A stretch of DNA of 64,000 bases, taken from contig NZ_FTNO01000002.1 in assembly GCF_900156425.1 (NCBI RefSeq), forward strand, positions 168,125 through 232,124, written 5' to 3'. Positions 33,850-42,855 of this stretch are shown one piece after another; positions within the stretch are counted from its first letter, which is position 1, and each line of letters starts with the position of its first letter. This DNA comes from Haladaptatus litoreus (GTDB lineage Archaea; Halobacteriota; Halobacteria; Halobacteriales; Haladaptataceae). The notes below the pieces were generated by a model. The model did not search any database and was not told the origin of the DNA. It saw nothing but the letters and a program-made list of their open reading frames with translations. The translations under genes and the position numbers were made by a program.

Positions 33850-35889
33850 TCAACTGCCGAACGACGAGGACGAGGAGGACGAAGACGAAGTAGACGAAGA
33901 GGACGACGACCGACGTTCGTCAGCCCTGCGCTCTGCGCGGTGTTCGCTGATGAGTTGGTCGAGTTGTTCCGTTTTTTCCTCCTTCCGGCGGTCTTCCGCC
34001 CGGTCGCGCCACTCTTCGATGACCGTCTCTACTTCTGACTCCCGTGCGACCGCGAGTTCGTCGATTTCCTGAATCGTCACGTCGCTCGCTGGCCCGACCG
34101 GAATGTCGTTGTCGAACAGCAGTTCGTCGGCCACGTCCGAGATTCCACCGGCTTTGAGCACGACTCGCGGACTGATGTCCGCGAGTCGTTTCGCGGTCGA
34201 ACGACCCGCACCGCTCGCGTCTCGGAGGTAAATCACGTCGTCCTCGGCGAGTCCGTAGCTCTCGTGAGCGGCATCGATAGCGTCGTTGGTAAACTTCGAA
34301 ATCGGCTTGACGGCGACGAGTCCGGCCTTCTGTTCGGCCACATCGCTGAAGTTCGAATGGTCGAGTTTCCACAGTTCCTTGAGCCGTTCGAGCTTGCCGT
34401 CCAACTCATCGATTTGCTCGTCGCGGTCGTCCAGTTCGTCCTCCAATCGGTTGTTCTCCCGCTGAAGCCGGGAAATTTCGCGGCGGGCGCGAACGTTTTC
34501 GCGCTCTTCTCGTCTGGCGTCCGAGAGGTCGCTTTCCAGTTCCTCGATTCGGTCGTCTTTCTCTTCTACGGTTTCCCGCAGGTCGTCGGTATGCGACTGC
34601 AACCGTTCGACCTGCGATTCGAGTTGCTTGATTCGCTTTTCCTCGGCGGAGAGTTCCCGAACCGTGTGTTCAGTCTTCTCTTCGTCCGGTTCCGGGTCGT
34701 CCGAGAGGGCTTCGACGGCGGCCTCGACGCTCTCGTTCCCTGCGACCACGCGGGCAGTCACTTCGCTCGGATTCATCCCTGCCGGGACTTTCCGAGCGAT
34801 GCGCTCGAACTGGTCTTCGTGGCCGTCGAACGCAAACAGCGCGGCGGCCATGGCGTCCCGCTGGTGGTCGTTGTCGTAGTTTTCCTCCCGAGTTCGGTGC
34901 TGTTTTTCGTCAATCGGAAGGTCGGTTTCGGGCGTCCACGGGGCCGCATCGAAACTTCGCCGAATCTTCTCGACGGTTTCCGGCATCGGCGTCACGTCAG
35001 CGGCGACTATAATCGGTCGCCCGCGTTCGATTATCCATTCGATGACGTCGGCGGTGTTCGCTGTTCTGGTACTCCACACGTCGAGAAGCGACCCGTCCAA
35101 CCCAGTCAGCGCGACTGCCGTGGTCGTTCCGGGGTCGATACCGACGATGACGTGGTCGCGGCGCTTGACGAGGGGTTCGAACTCGATGCCGTCCCGGCGG
35201 AGGCGCTCGATTTCGACGCGAACGTCGCCCGCTCTGCGGGAGGAAACCGGAATGTCGCCCGGGCGTGCGGACACCTCGAACACTGCGTTCGAGTAGCCGC
35301 CGTACTTCTCGGTGACTTCGCGCTCGTACTCTAATCCGGCGCTCCGAAGTTCGGATTCGACCTTGCGAGTCGTTTCCTTCACGGAGCCGTGGATTCTGCG
35401 AGTAAAGCGGTCTTCGCTCCACCCACCCTTTCCAGTCGAGCGCCCGCGGGAAACCTTGACCCGAGTGGTGTCGGTGAACGCGGTCACCTCGTGGCCGACG
35501 TTCATCGCGGCGAGTCGGGCCGCCGCCTCCGCTTCACGCATCGGCTTTTTGCCGTAGGGAACGCCGTGTCTGGACGCGACTCTGGAGAGCGGTTCCGGTC
35601 GTTCCGCACCGGTCACTTGGACGAGTCGAGTCGCGTCCGGAAGCCCCCGGAGGAAGTGGACGAGGGCGTCTTTGTTCTCGGCGAGTTCGTACATGTTGTC
35701 CGTCGCCAACAGCGCGGGTTCGTCACGCTCTACGAGGCGGCGGAGTTTCCGATAGGAAACGACATCGCGGTCTACCTGCTCGCCATCGTAGACGACGAGC
35801 GCGTAAGAGGGAGAATTACCCCGTACGTCCCCGCTTTGGATGTCAACGCCGTAGACGAGAACGTCGAGGGCACTCGTTCGCTCGCTCAC
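33850..35889 (-). CDS. DUF460 domain protein (RNase H-like fold, coiled coil)
   Basis: A 679-residue archaeal DUF460 protein. N-terminal VYGVDIQSGDVRG and a second HVIVGIDPGTTTAVALTGLDG strand-loop carry acidic residues at the places used by RNase H/RuvC-fold nucleases, followed by DNDHQRDAMAAALFAF. A long charged coiled coil spans about 405-520, then a compact domain and a Ser-rich tail. Start is GTG 35889. Family function is unproven; the fold suggests a DNA or RNA nuclease. It is a single gene. Confidence 0.85.
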   Translation of the reverse strand: MSERTSALDVLVYGVDIQSGDVRGNSPSYALVVYDGEQVDRDVVSYRKLRRLVERDEPALLATDNMYELAENKDALVHFLRGLPDATRLVQVTGAERPEPLSRVASRHGVPYGKKPMREAEAAARLAAMNVGHEVTAFTDTTRVKVSRGRSTGKGGWSEDRFTRRIHGSVKETTRKVESELRSAGLEYEREVTEKYGGYSNAVFEVSARPGDIPVSSRRAGDVRVEIERLRRDGIEFEPLVKRRDHVIVGIDPGTTTAVALTGLDGSLLDVWSTRTANTADVIEWIIERGRPIIVAADVTPMPETVEKIRRSFDAAPWTPETDLPIDEKQHRTREENYDNDHQRDAMAAALFAFDGHEDQFERIARKVPAGMNPSEVTARVVAGNESVEAAVEALSDDPEPDEEKTEHTVRELSAEEKRIKQLESQVERLQSHTDDLRETVEEKDDRIEELESDLSDARREERENVRARREISRLQRENNRLEDELDDRDEQIDELDGKLERLKELWKLDHSNFSDVAEQKAGLVAVKPISKFTNDAIDAAHESYGLAEDDVIYLRDASGAGRSTAKRLADISPRVVLKAGGISDVADELLFDNDIPVGPASDVTIQEIDELAVARESEVETVIEEWRDRAEDRRKEEKTEQLDQLISEHRAERRADERRSSSSSSTSSSSSSSSSFGS

Positions 35890-36001
35890 GCTTCGCGGTA
35901 GGTGCCCTCGAAATATAAATCCGACGCGGAAAACAGCCGACGCGAAGGTCGGGAAATGGTCGCTACTGACGTAGACAGCGACGAAAAATGAGCGCGTCAG
36001 T

Positions 36002-36868
36002 CTATGCGTCGGTGAGGTACTGCTCGACCGACCAGCCCCACACGTTCCGGTCGAGCCAGTGGACGCCCCACCACGTGTAGCCGTCTTTGTCGATTGGGCC
36101 GTTCATGATTTCGCCGACTTCGCTGGGCGAAATCGTGGCGACGATTGGTTGGTCTGTTCCGGGTTGTTCGCGCGTGTTCAGATTGGCAGTCGGCGTCACT
36201 CGGTCGCCGTCAGCGAATCGGTTTCCGCCACCACCGCCGCTGTCACCGTTGACGAGGCTCATGAAGTAGTTCCAGTCCCACGTCGAACCGGGGTCGGTGT
36301 GGTCGTTGTAGCCACAGTCGGATTCGGGCACTTGATGGTGGCCGATGATGCCGCTCCCGTCCCGGGCGTCGCAGGGTGCAACTCCGGTTGGATGGGTCTT
36401 CGAAATGCCGTAGGTGTCGCAGAGCCAACTGACGATGTTGGCGGATTTCTGATATAGTGCGTCGGTGAAGTTCGTCTCACCGACCCAGCCTTCGTGTTCG
36501 ATACCCACGGAGTGAGCGTTGTAGTTCGTGCCGCCAGCGTGCCACGCGGTATCCTCGTTGTGAACCATCTGCGTGGTGTGGCCGTCGGAGTTCCGCATCA
36601 CGTACTGGGCGCTGACGTTTGAGTCGGGGTTCTGGAGCCAACTAACGGCCCCCGAATAGCTTCCCTGCGTCACGTGGATGACGACCCAGTTAATCGAGTT
36701 CGAACTCCTGTTCGTGTTCGAATAGTTGCTCGAATCCGCCGCGACCCATCTGTCGGCGTAGGGGTCTTGTACGTGCGCGCTCGCCGTTCCGGACAGTCCG
36801 ACGCTTCCGAGTCCAATCGCACCAGCCGCTCCGAACTGTTTCAGTAGGTTTCTTCTAGTCTGTTTCAT
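36002..36868 (-). CDS. Tat-exported N-acetylmuramoyl-L-alanine amidase with C-terminal SH3-like domain
   Basis: A 288-residue secreted enzyme. TRRNLLKQFGAAG at residues 4-16 is a Tat signal with a likely cut after TASA. Residues 55-205 are an Amidase_2 domain: zinc ligands H65 (VVIHVTQG), H177 or H178 (IIGHHQVP) and D192 (TDPG), catalytic E124 (GIEHEG), and four cysteines that may form disulfides. A Gly-rich linker and an SH3-like repeat (RVTPTANLNTREQPG) end the protein. The substrate of this family is bacterial peptidoglycan, which haloarchaea lack. Confidence 0.9.
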   Translation of the reverse strand: MKQTRRNLLKQFGAAGAIGLGSVGLSGTASAHVQDPYADRWVAADSSNYSNTNRSSNSINWVVIHVTQGSYSGAVSWLQNPDSNVSAQYVMRNSDGHTTQMVHNEDTAWHAGGTNYNAHSVGIEHEGWVGETNFTDALYQKSANIVSWLCDTYGISKTHPTGVAPCDARDGSGIIGHHQVPESDCGYNDHTDPGSTWDWNYFMSLVNGDSGGGGGNRFADGDRVTPTANLNTREQPGTDQPIVATISPSEVGEIMNGPIDKDGYTWWGVHWLDRNVWGWSVEQYLTDA

Positions 36869-36894
36869 CGCGATTTATTTAATACAATGGTTCA

Positions 36895-36920
36895 TTATAA
36901 TATTTTTTACTGCCAGTAAA
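36895..36920 (-). promoter_or_regulatory. Promoter and palindromic operator of the amidase gene
   Basis: The 15-bp palindrome TTTACTGCCAGTAAA (36906-36920; 7-bp arms around one C) abuts the minus-strand TATA-like sequence AATATTATAA (36895-36904). That box is about 30 bp upstream of the start codon. A regulator bound at the palindrome would cover the TFB/TATA region. The local sequence is far richer in AT than its surroundings. Confidence 0.55.
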
Positions 36921-37068
36921 TATGTTCAAAAGTAGATTTGGAACTGGAAAATGGCAGAACATCAAGTGTAAACAGCAGACCATCGCCTGCGTCGATTTGC
37001 CCAATCAGCACCTCTATCCGCTCCGCATTCGGGGATGGCCCGTTACTTGTTCGTACTACTCGTTCACA

Positions 37069-37995
37069 CTATCCCTCTCGATACGGCACGTCGATGATGT
37101 CGCCATCGTCAGGGGCGAACACCTCGCCGTCGAACTCTTCGCGGGCCTCTCGAAGATGCGCAGAAACGTTACCCGCGTAGCGCGAGGAAACGTGCATCAA
37201 CGCGAGTCGAATCGCCCCCGCTCGTTGTGCGATGTTCCCGGCCTCCGCCGCAGTCGAGTGGGCGGTTTTTTTCGCACGCTCGGCCCTGTCCTCGGCGAAC
37301 GTCGCATCGTGAACGAGCAGGTCGGCGTCTTCAGCCACCGAAACCACCTGTTCCGACGGGCGCGTGTCCGCGGTGTAGACGAATTTACGACCGGGTCGCG
37401 GGTCACCGACGACCTGTTCCGGCTTGACCACGGTTCCGTCTTCGAGTTCGACCGGGTTTCCGGCGTGGAGTTGCTGGAACTTCGGCCCGACCGGGACGCC
37501 GAGTTCTTCGGCGTGTTCGCGGTCGAAACGACCTTTTCGGTCGTCTTCGACCAGCGCGTAGCCTACGGAATTCGTTTCGTGGTCGGTTCGAAACGCGCGA
37601 ACTTCGTAGTCGTCGCGCCGGACGGCCACCTCGCCGGGCGCGACTTCCGTGATGTGAATCGGAAACGACGGCTGACTGCCAACTGCGTGAACCAGCGTAT
37701 CGATGTCGTCGCCGGTTCCGCGCGGCGTATAAATCATGAGCGGGTCGTCGCGGTCGTTGAAGTTCCACGTCTGGACGAGGCCGGGAATCCCGAGGACGTG
37801 GTCGCCGTGGAGGTGTGAAATGAACAGATCGGAGACGGTGAATCCGGTTCCAAAACGCATCATCTGGCGCTGGGTTCCCTCTGCTGCGTCGAACAGCAAA
37901 CGGTCGCCTTCCCGGTTGACGAGGATGGCACTCGGGTTTCGCTCCGTCGTCGGCACTGCACCACTGGTTCCGAGGAAGGTGACTCGCATCGACAT
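37069..37995 (-). CDS. rnz: Ribonuclease Z
   Basis: A 308-residue tRNA 3'-endonuclease of the metallo-beta-lactamase fold. FLGTSGAVPT opens the domain; FISHLHGDHVLGIPGL is the zinc motif; the RNase Z-specific VYTADTRPSE, LLVHDATF and AKKTAHSTAAEAGNIAQRAG segments are all present. ATG 37995. It trims the 3' trailer of pre-tRNAs. It is upstream of the amidase on the same strand but separated by 200 bp with a separate promoter. Confidence 0.96.
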   Translation of the reverse strand: MSMRVTFLGTSGAVPTTERNPSAILVNREGDRLLFDAAEGTQRQMMRFGTGFTVSDLFISHLHGDHVLGIPGLVQTWNFNDRDDPLMIYTPRGTGDDIDTLVHAVGSQPSFPIHITEVAPGEVAVRRDDYEVRAFRTDHETNSVGYALVEDDRKGRFDREHAEELGVPVGPKFQQLHAGNPVELEDGTVVKPEQVVGDPRPGRKFVYTADTRPSEQVVSVAEDADLLVHDATFAEDRAERAKKTAHSTAAEAGNIAQRAGAIRLALMHVSSRYAGNVSAHLREAREEFDGEVFAPDDGDIIDVPYREG

Positions 37996-38202
37996 CTACT
38001 GGCAGTTCGTGGACGGATAACTAAACCGCCTTCGAAACGGTCGCTCGATTCCGCGGGAAATACTGGCCTATGGGTCGCGGGAGTCGAAGGTACGGACGGC
38101 AGGAGCGCCCTAACCGACCGAATCGCCGTCTTATCCCGTGAACGGTCGAAGCCGTTTATCGGGTGTGTCGCCGTCACCTCGTTCGCAGATGAGGAGGGAG
38201 AT

Positions 38203-40323
38203 ATGACACGAATCCCGAGAACAGTTAGTGCCACATTCGTGGCCGTTCTCGTGGTACTCGCCGGCGGTGTTGCGGTATCGCTCGGTGCCACGGGACAGAC
38301 AGACACAGCATCAGAAATGCGGGTTACGAACCTGCAGGAGGAAGCACAATCGAACGTAACTATCAGCGAACAACAAAGCGACGGTGAAACTGTCGTTATC
38401 GAGTCAGTGACCATGTCGGAGGGCGGCTTCGTCGCAATTCACGACGAAAGCCTGCTCGAAGGGAACGTCGTCGGGAGCGTCCTCGGTAATTCGGTGTATC
38501 TCGAACCGGGAACGCACGAGAACGTCACCGTGACGCTCGCGCGACCCATCAACGAGACACAGACGCTCATCGCCATGCCGCATCTCGACACGAACGAGAA
38601 TGAGGTGTACGACTTCGTCATCGGTAACGGAACCGTGGACGGACCGTACACGATGGATGGCGAAGCCGTTATCGACGACGCGGAAATTTCGGTCGCTGAA
38701 CCCGAAGAGCCGGAAGACAACGTGACGGACGGGCAACTGCCCGACGAACTCGTCTTCCACGTCGAGTCGGCGAGCATCGCGGAATGGTCGTTCGTCGTCG
38801 GCGACAGCACCGAACCCGACCGCACCGAAACCGTGAGCGGCGTGGACTTGCAGGACGAGACGGTTCGCCTCAACGTGACGGCGCTCCTGCAGAACGAATC
38901 CGCGCAGGAAGTCGTCCAGCGCGGACAGAACGTTTCGCAGGAAGACGTGAAGGACGCGGTGGAATCGAGCAACGTCTCGGTTCCGAGTGACTTGGAAACC
39001 GTCCGGGTCGTCCTCCGCGACATCAGCATCCAGAACGTGACGTTCGTGGTGGAACTGCCACCGAACCTGAACGCCACGACGATGCCGGGCCAGCCCGACG
39101 TGCCCGAGCAACCGGAGGAACTCAACGCCAGCGTCACCTTCGAAGACCAAACCACCAGCGGTGAGACGGTGACCGTCGATTCGGTCACTATGTCGGAAGG
39201 TGGCTTCGTGACGATGCACGACGAGAGTCTGCTCGAAGGAAACGTCATCGGGAGCATCCTCGGGTCGTCCGAGTATCTCGAACCCGGAACGCACGAGAAC
39301 GTCACCGTGACGCTCGATGAGCCACTCACCGAGAGTCAGACGCTCATCGCCATGCCGCACCTCGACACGAACGGGAATCAGGTGTACGACTTCGCCACGT
39401 CCGGGGGAGAAGAAGATCTTCCCTACGTCGTGGACAACGAAGTCGTGGTTGACCCGGCGAACGTGACCGTCGAGGACGGTGCAGAGACGACGACGCCGGA
39501 AGAGACGACCACGGCGGAAGAAACGACGACACCAGCAGAAACGACGACGCCAGCCGAAGAGACGACGACTCCTGAAGCAACGACGACGGCAGAAGGAACC
39601 ACGACGCCAGCAGAGGAAACGACCACTGCTGAAGAGACGACAACGCCGGAAGAGACGACCACCGCCGAAGACGACGGTGAAGTCAGAAACGTCTCCAACC
39701 TGGGCCCGTCGCTGGACGTGCAAAACCTCGAAGCGCCGCAGAACGCGACCGTTGGCGACACCATCACGGTGAACGCGACCATCACCAATCCGACCGACCA
39801 AGAACTCTCGCAGTTCGTGGACTTCCGGTTGGGCGGTGACGTCGTCGAGCGCAAAGACGTAGCGCTCCCACCGGGTGGAAGCGTGGACGTGACGTACCAA
39901 ATCGACACCAGCGGAGTCGAACCCGGTACGTACACCCACGGCGTCTACACGGCCAACTTCGGCGAAATAGCGACCATTGCGATAGCGGACGCCGAGGAAA
40001 CCACGACGCCTGCCGAGACGACGACTCCGGCAGAAGAAACCACGACGCCAGCAGAGGAAACGACCACCGTCGAAGAAACGACGACAGCAGCAGAAGAGAC
40101 GACCACAGTAGCCAATGAGACGATAACTGCCGAGCCGGAAACCACCGTTGCCGAGGCGACGACGACCGCCGCCGCGGAAACGACGGTTGCGAATCAAACG
40201 ACTGCTGTGAACCAGACGACTGTTGCGAACGAAACGACCGCCGCGGGCGAAACGACGGTCGTTTCGGACACGACGACTGAAGCAGGTGCTGCGACGACTG
40301 CCGCGAACGAGACGAGCGCGTAA
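38203..40323 (+). CDS. Thr-rich cell-surface protein with duplicated DUF7282-like domains
   Basis: A 706-residue acidic protein. Residues 1-30 are a Sec-type signal (VSATFVAVLVVLAGGVAVSLG). Two similar domains start at about residues 61 and 320, sharing SVTMSEGGFV, HDESLLEGNV and LEPGTHENVTVTL, with 70-80 per cent apparent identity. A Thr/Glu/Pro stalk (about 426-489), a CARDB-like domain (about 496-598, with TYQIDTSGVEPGTYTHGVY) and a second Thr-rich tail to the end follow. Many NxT/S sites suggest glycosylation. No C-terminal anchor is visible, so it may be shed or bound otherwise. Confidence 0.82.
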   Translation: MTRIPRTVSATFVAVLVVLAGGVAVSLGATGQTDTASEMRVTNLQEEAQSNVTISEQQSDGETVVIESVTMSEGGFVAIHDESLLEGNVVGSVLGNSVYLEPGTHENVTVTLARPINETQTLIAMPHLDTNENEVYDFVIGNGTVDGPYTMDGEAVIDDAEISVAEPEEPEDNVTDGQLPDELVFHVESASIAEWSFVVGDSTEPDRTETVSGVDLQDETVRLNVTALLQNESAQEVVQRGQNVSQEDVKDAVESSNVSVPSDLETVRVVLRDISIQNVTFVVELPPNLNATTMPGQPDVPEQPEELNASVTFEDQTTSGETVTVDSVTMSEGGFVTMHDESLLEGNVIGSILGSSEYLEPGTHENVTVTLDEPLTESQTLIAMPHLDTNGNQVYDFATSGGEEDLPYVVDNEVVVDPANVTVEDGAETTTPEETTTAEETTTPAETTTPAEETTTPEATTTAEGTTTPAEETTTAEETTTPEETTTAEDDGEVRNVSNLGPSLDVQNLEAPQNATVGDTITVNATITNPTDQELSQFVDFRLGGDVVERKDVALPPGGSVDVTYQIDTSGVEPGTYTHGVYTANFGEIATIAIADAEETTTPAETTTPAEETTTPAEETTTVEETTTAAEETTTVANETITAEPETTVAEATTTAAAETTVANQTTAVNQTTVANETTAAGETTVVSDTTTEAGAATTAANETSA

Positions 40324-40359
40324 GCGAGTCTCGTTCAACCGGCGAACTCAATACATCGC

Positions 40360-40365
40360 TTTTTT
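40360..40365 (+). terminator. Oligo-T terminator after surface-protein gene
   Basis: A run of six T, 36 bp after the stop codon and 75 bp before rfcC, is a likely transcript end in this haloarchaeal setting. Confidence 0.45.
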
Positions 40366-40439
40366 GACGACGAATTGCGGAGTAGATTCGCACGCTGTAA
40401 CCGACCGATTCTTGTCCGGCGACCTGCTACGGTAGTTTG

Positions 40440-41501
40440 ATGGAGTCGCCGCTGTGGACCGAAACGTATGCGCCCGACCTGTCCGACCTGCCCCAGCCAG
40501 CGGTGCGCGACTATCTGGAGCGGGCGGTAAACGAGCCGATTAACCTCGTCCTCTACGGGCCGGAAGGGAGCGGCAAAACCGCCGCCGTGCGGGCGCTGGC
40601 CCGCGAGGCGCACGACGACCCGGACAACGACCTCGTAGAAATCAACGTCGCAGATTTCTTCGACCGGACCAAAAAGGAGATTCGGAACGACCCGCGATTT
40701 TCGAACTTCCTGCAAGGTGAAACCGAGTTCTCGAAGCAGTACCGCCACGGGTCGAGCAAGCGCAAAAAGTACAAGCGCCAGTGGTCGAAGCGCGAGATGA
40801 TAAACCACGTTCTCAAGGAGTACGCTGGCTATGCACCCTCTTCGGGAGAATACAAAACTATCGTCCTCGACAACGCGGAAGCGATCCGTGAGGACTTCCA
40901 GCAGGCGCTTCGCCGGGTGATGGAACAGTACCACGAAACCACGCAGTTCGTCATCACGACGCGCCAACCGACGAAGCTCATCCCGCCAATCAAATCGCGG
41001 TGTTTCCCCGTCTCGATGCGGGCACCCACCGAGGACGAGATTATCGGCGTCCTCGAACCGATTTTAGAGGCAGAGGAAGCAGAGTACGACGAGATGGGAT
41101 TGCGATTCGTCGCAGGATACGCGAAGGGCGACCTGCGCAAGGCGATTTTGGGTGCCCAACTGCTGTACGAACAGGAGGGCGCGGTCACCACCGACGCCTA
41201 CGAAGTTCTCCGCGAGTTCGGCATCCGCGGGCGCATCGAGGAGATGATGACGCAGGCCGAGAAGGGGCAGTTCACCGACGCCCGGAGTTCGTTGGACGAA
41301 CTCCTCATCGACGAGGGGTACAGCGGCGAGGAGGTCCTGGAAGAGATTCTGGATGCCTTCGGGCGCTCGAACAAGTACACCGGAGAGGCGCTTGCAGAGG
41401 CAGTGCTGTTGGCCGCAGAGGTCGATATGGACTTGACCGAAGGAACCAACGACAGACTGCATATTTCCCATCTGCTTTCCGAGTTAGATGCAGAATCGTA
41501 G
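40440..41501 (+). CDS. rfcC: Replication factor C small subunit-type ATPase (RfcC)
   Basis: A 353-residue AAA+ clamp-loader subunit. Walker A is GPEGSGKTAAV; Walker B reads TIVLDNAEAI rather than the usual LDEAD, and the arginine-finger SRC motif is in IKSRCFPVSM. The C-terminal helical collar is present. Haloarchaea have two RFC small subunits plus a large one; the altered Walker B and the long insert after ADFFDRTKKEI suit the second small subunit. It loads PCNA, encoded 11 kb away. ATG 40440, following a TTG. Confidence 0.9.
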   Translation: MESPLWTETYAPDLSDLPQPAVRDYLERAVNEPINLVLYGPEGSGKTAAVRALAREAHDDPDNDLVEINVADFFDRTKKEIRNDPRFSNFLQGETEFSKQYRHGSSKRKKYKRQWSKREMINHVLKEYAGYAPSSGEYKTIVLDNAEAIREDFQQALRRVMEQYHETTQFVITTRQPTKLIPPIKSRCFPVSMRAPTEDEIIGVLEPILEAEEAEYDEMGLRFVAGYAKGDLRKAILGAQLLYEQEGAVTTDAYEVLREFGIRGRIEEMMTQAEKGQFTDARSSLDELLIDEGYSGEEVLEEILDAFGRSNKYTGEALAEAVLLAAEVDMDLTEGTNDRLHISHLLSELDAES

Positions 41502-41522
41502 GCAAAGAAGGGGCAGACTAAC

Positions 41523-41846
41523 TCATCCTGCTGTTTTTTGACTCTCTCCGTCGCTTCGACTCTGCCACCACCGGACACCCATGACGAGACCGAGAAGTAA
41601 CAGTCCGACGCCGAGTAGGACAATGACTGCATCCGTGATACCTTCGAAGGCACTCGTAATCTGGAACAAGCTATAGGAAATCCAGATGAGGGACAGAGAC
41701 AGCAAGCGATACAGCCATCGACGTGCGTACGTTCCCGTCCGATAGCGAAAGAGGCCGACGCCAAGGATGACGCACCACGTACCTCCAAGGATGGCCCCGG
41801 TGCTGGCGTTCGAAAAGCCGAGGATGAGAGGAACACTCATATCCAT
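41523..41846 (-). CDS. Small membrane protein, unknown function
   Basis: About 107 residues with three predicted helices (LILGFSNASTGAILGGTWCVILGVGLF, LLSLSLIWISYSLFQ, AVIVLLGVGLLLLGLVMGV) and a short basic/polar tail. Two ATGs (41846 and 41840) are near each other. It is convergent with rfcC. No known family was recognised; the hydrophobic pattern makes it a credible gene. Confidence 0.55.
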   Translation of the reverse strand: MDMSVPLILGFSNASTGAILGGTWCVILGVGLFRYRTGTYARRWLYRLLSLSLIWISYSLFQITSAFEGITDAVIVLLGVGLLLLGLVMGVRWWQSRSDGESQKTAG

Positions 41847-41910
41847 TCTTTCATTTCGACCAATAACTGTTTTTTGCCGAACAATCGCAATCAGCCGAAA
41901 AAGAGAGTTC

Positions 41911-42759
41911 TCAGTCAACCAGTCGCTCGATTTCGGTCACCAAAATCCCGCTGGCACCCAACTGTTTGACCTCGTTGATGGTTTCGAACACTTCACGCTC
42001 GTCAACGACGGTATGCACCGCGACGTTTCCGTTTCCGGCGATGTCCATCACGGTCGGGCCGCCGAGACCGGGCATCACGTCCCGAATCTCATCCAGTTTG
42101 TCCTCGGGCGCATTCATCATCAGGTAGCGTTTGCCCTCGGCGGAGATGACGGACTGGAGCGCCATCATGACCTGTTCGACTTTGTCGTCCTCGGCCACGT
42201 CGTCGCGGGCGAACAGTCGAACCGAACTCGCTAGCACTTCGTCGATGATGCCGAGTCGGTTGACTTTCAGGGTCGTCCCGGTGCTCGTGATGTCGATGAT
42301 GGCGTCGGCCATATCGACGTGAGGCGTGAGTTCGGTCGCACCCGAAACTTCCACGATTTCCGGGTTGATGTCCGTTTCGGCGAAATACTGCTTTGCGATG
42401 TTCGGGAACTCCGTGGCGACCGTTTTTCCGGCGAGGTCGGCGACCTCCTCAATCTCGCCGTCTTCCGGCGAGGCGAGGACGAGACGGCACTGGCCGTATC
42501 CCAAATCGAGCAAGTCAACCACGTTGTCGGGGTTGGCTTCCCGCATCTGGTCGAGTCCGGTGATGCCGATGTCCGCCGCGCCGTCGCTCACGTACTCCGG
42601 GATGTCGGCGGCGCGGGCAAACAGCAGTGTCACGTCCGGGTCAACCGTATTGGCGTACAGTTTTCGGTCTGCTCCGTCCACGACATGCAGTCCCGCGTGT
42701 TCGAGTAGTTCCATCGACGGGTCGTGCAGTCTGCCCTTGTTGGGGACGGCTATTCGCAT
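41911..42759 (-). CDS. hisG: ATP phosphoribosyltransferase HisG
   Basis: A 282-residue long-form HisG, which catalyses the first step of histidine synthesis. [15 protein letters not shown] opens the protein; [22 protein letters not shown] and [16 protein letters not shown] form the active site including the PRPP-binding loop. The C-terminal ACT-like regulatory domain (residues about 210-282, [33 protein letters not shown]) allows feedback by histidine. ATG 42759. Divergent from the amidohydrolase gene. Confidence 0.95.
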   Translation of the reverse strand: MRIAVPNKGRLHDPSMELLEHAGLHVVDGADRKLYANTVDPDVTLLFARAADIPEYVSDGAADIGITGLDQMREANPDNVVDLLDLGYGQCRLVLASPEDGEIEEVADLAGKTVATEFPNIAKQYFAETDINPEIVEVSGATELTPHVDMADAIIDITSTGTTLKVNRLGIIDEVLASSVRLFARDDVAEDDKVEQVMMALQSVISAEGKRYLMMNAPEDKLDEIRDVMPGLGGPTVMDIAGNGNVAVHTVVDEREVFETINEVKQLGASGILVTEIERLVD

Positions 42760-42855
42760 TATCTCGGCATCTGTCCGCCAGACGGATTACTCTTGCTTTC
42801 CCGGCGCGAACTGCAATCCACCAAAGTCATGCAAGAGGATGGGCAAGCAGTAGGC

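Noticed and set aside
39480..40320. Tandem DNA repeats in the surface-protein gene as a possible satellite
   Set aside because: They are codon-level repeats encoding Thr/Glu/Pro stalks, in frame and within one gene.
38404..40338. 644-residue open frame antisense to the surface-protein gene
   Set aside because: Arg/Phe-rich shadow of the Thr-rich repeats with no family resemblance; the plus-strand frame has a signal peptide, duplicated domains and glycosylation sites.
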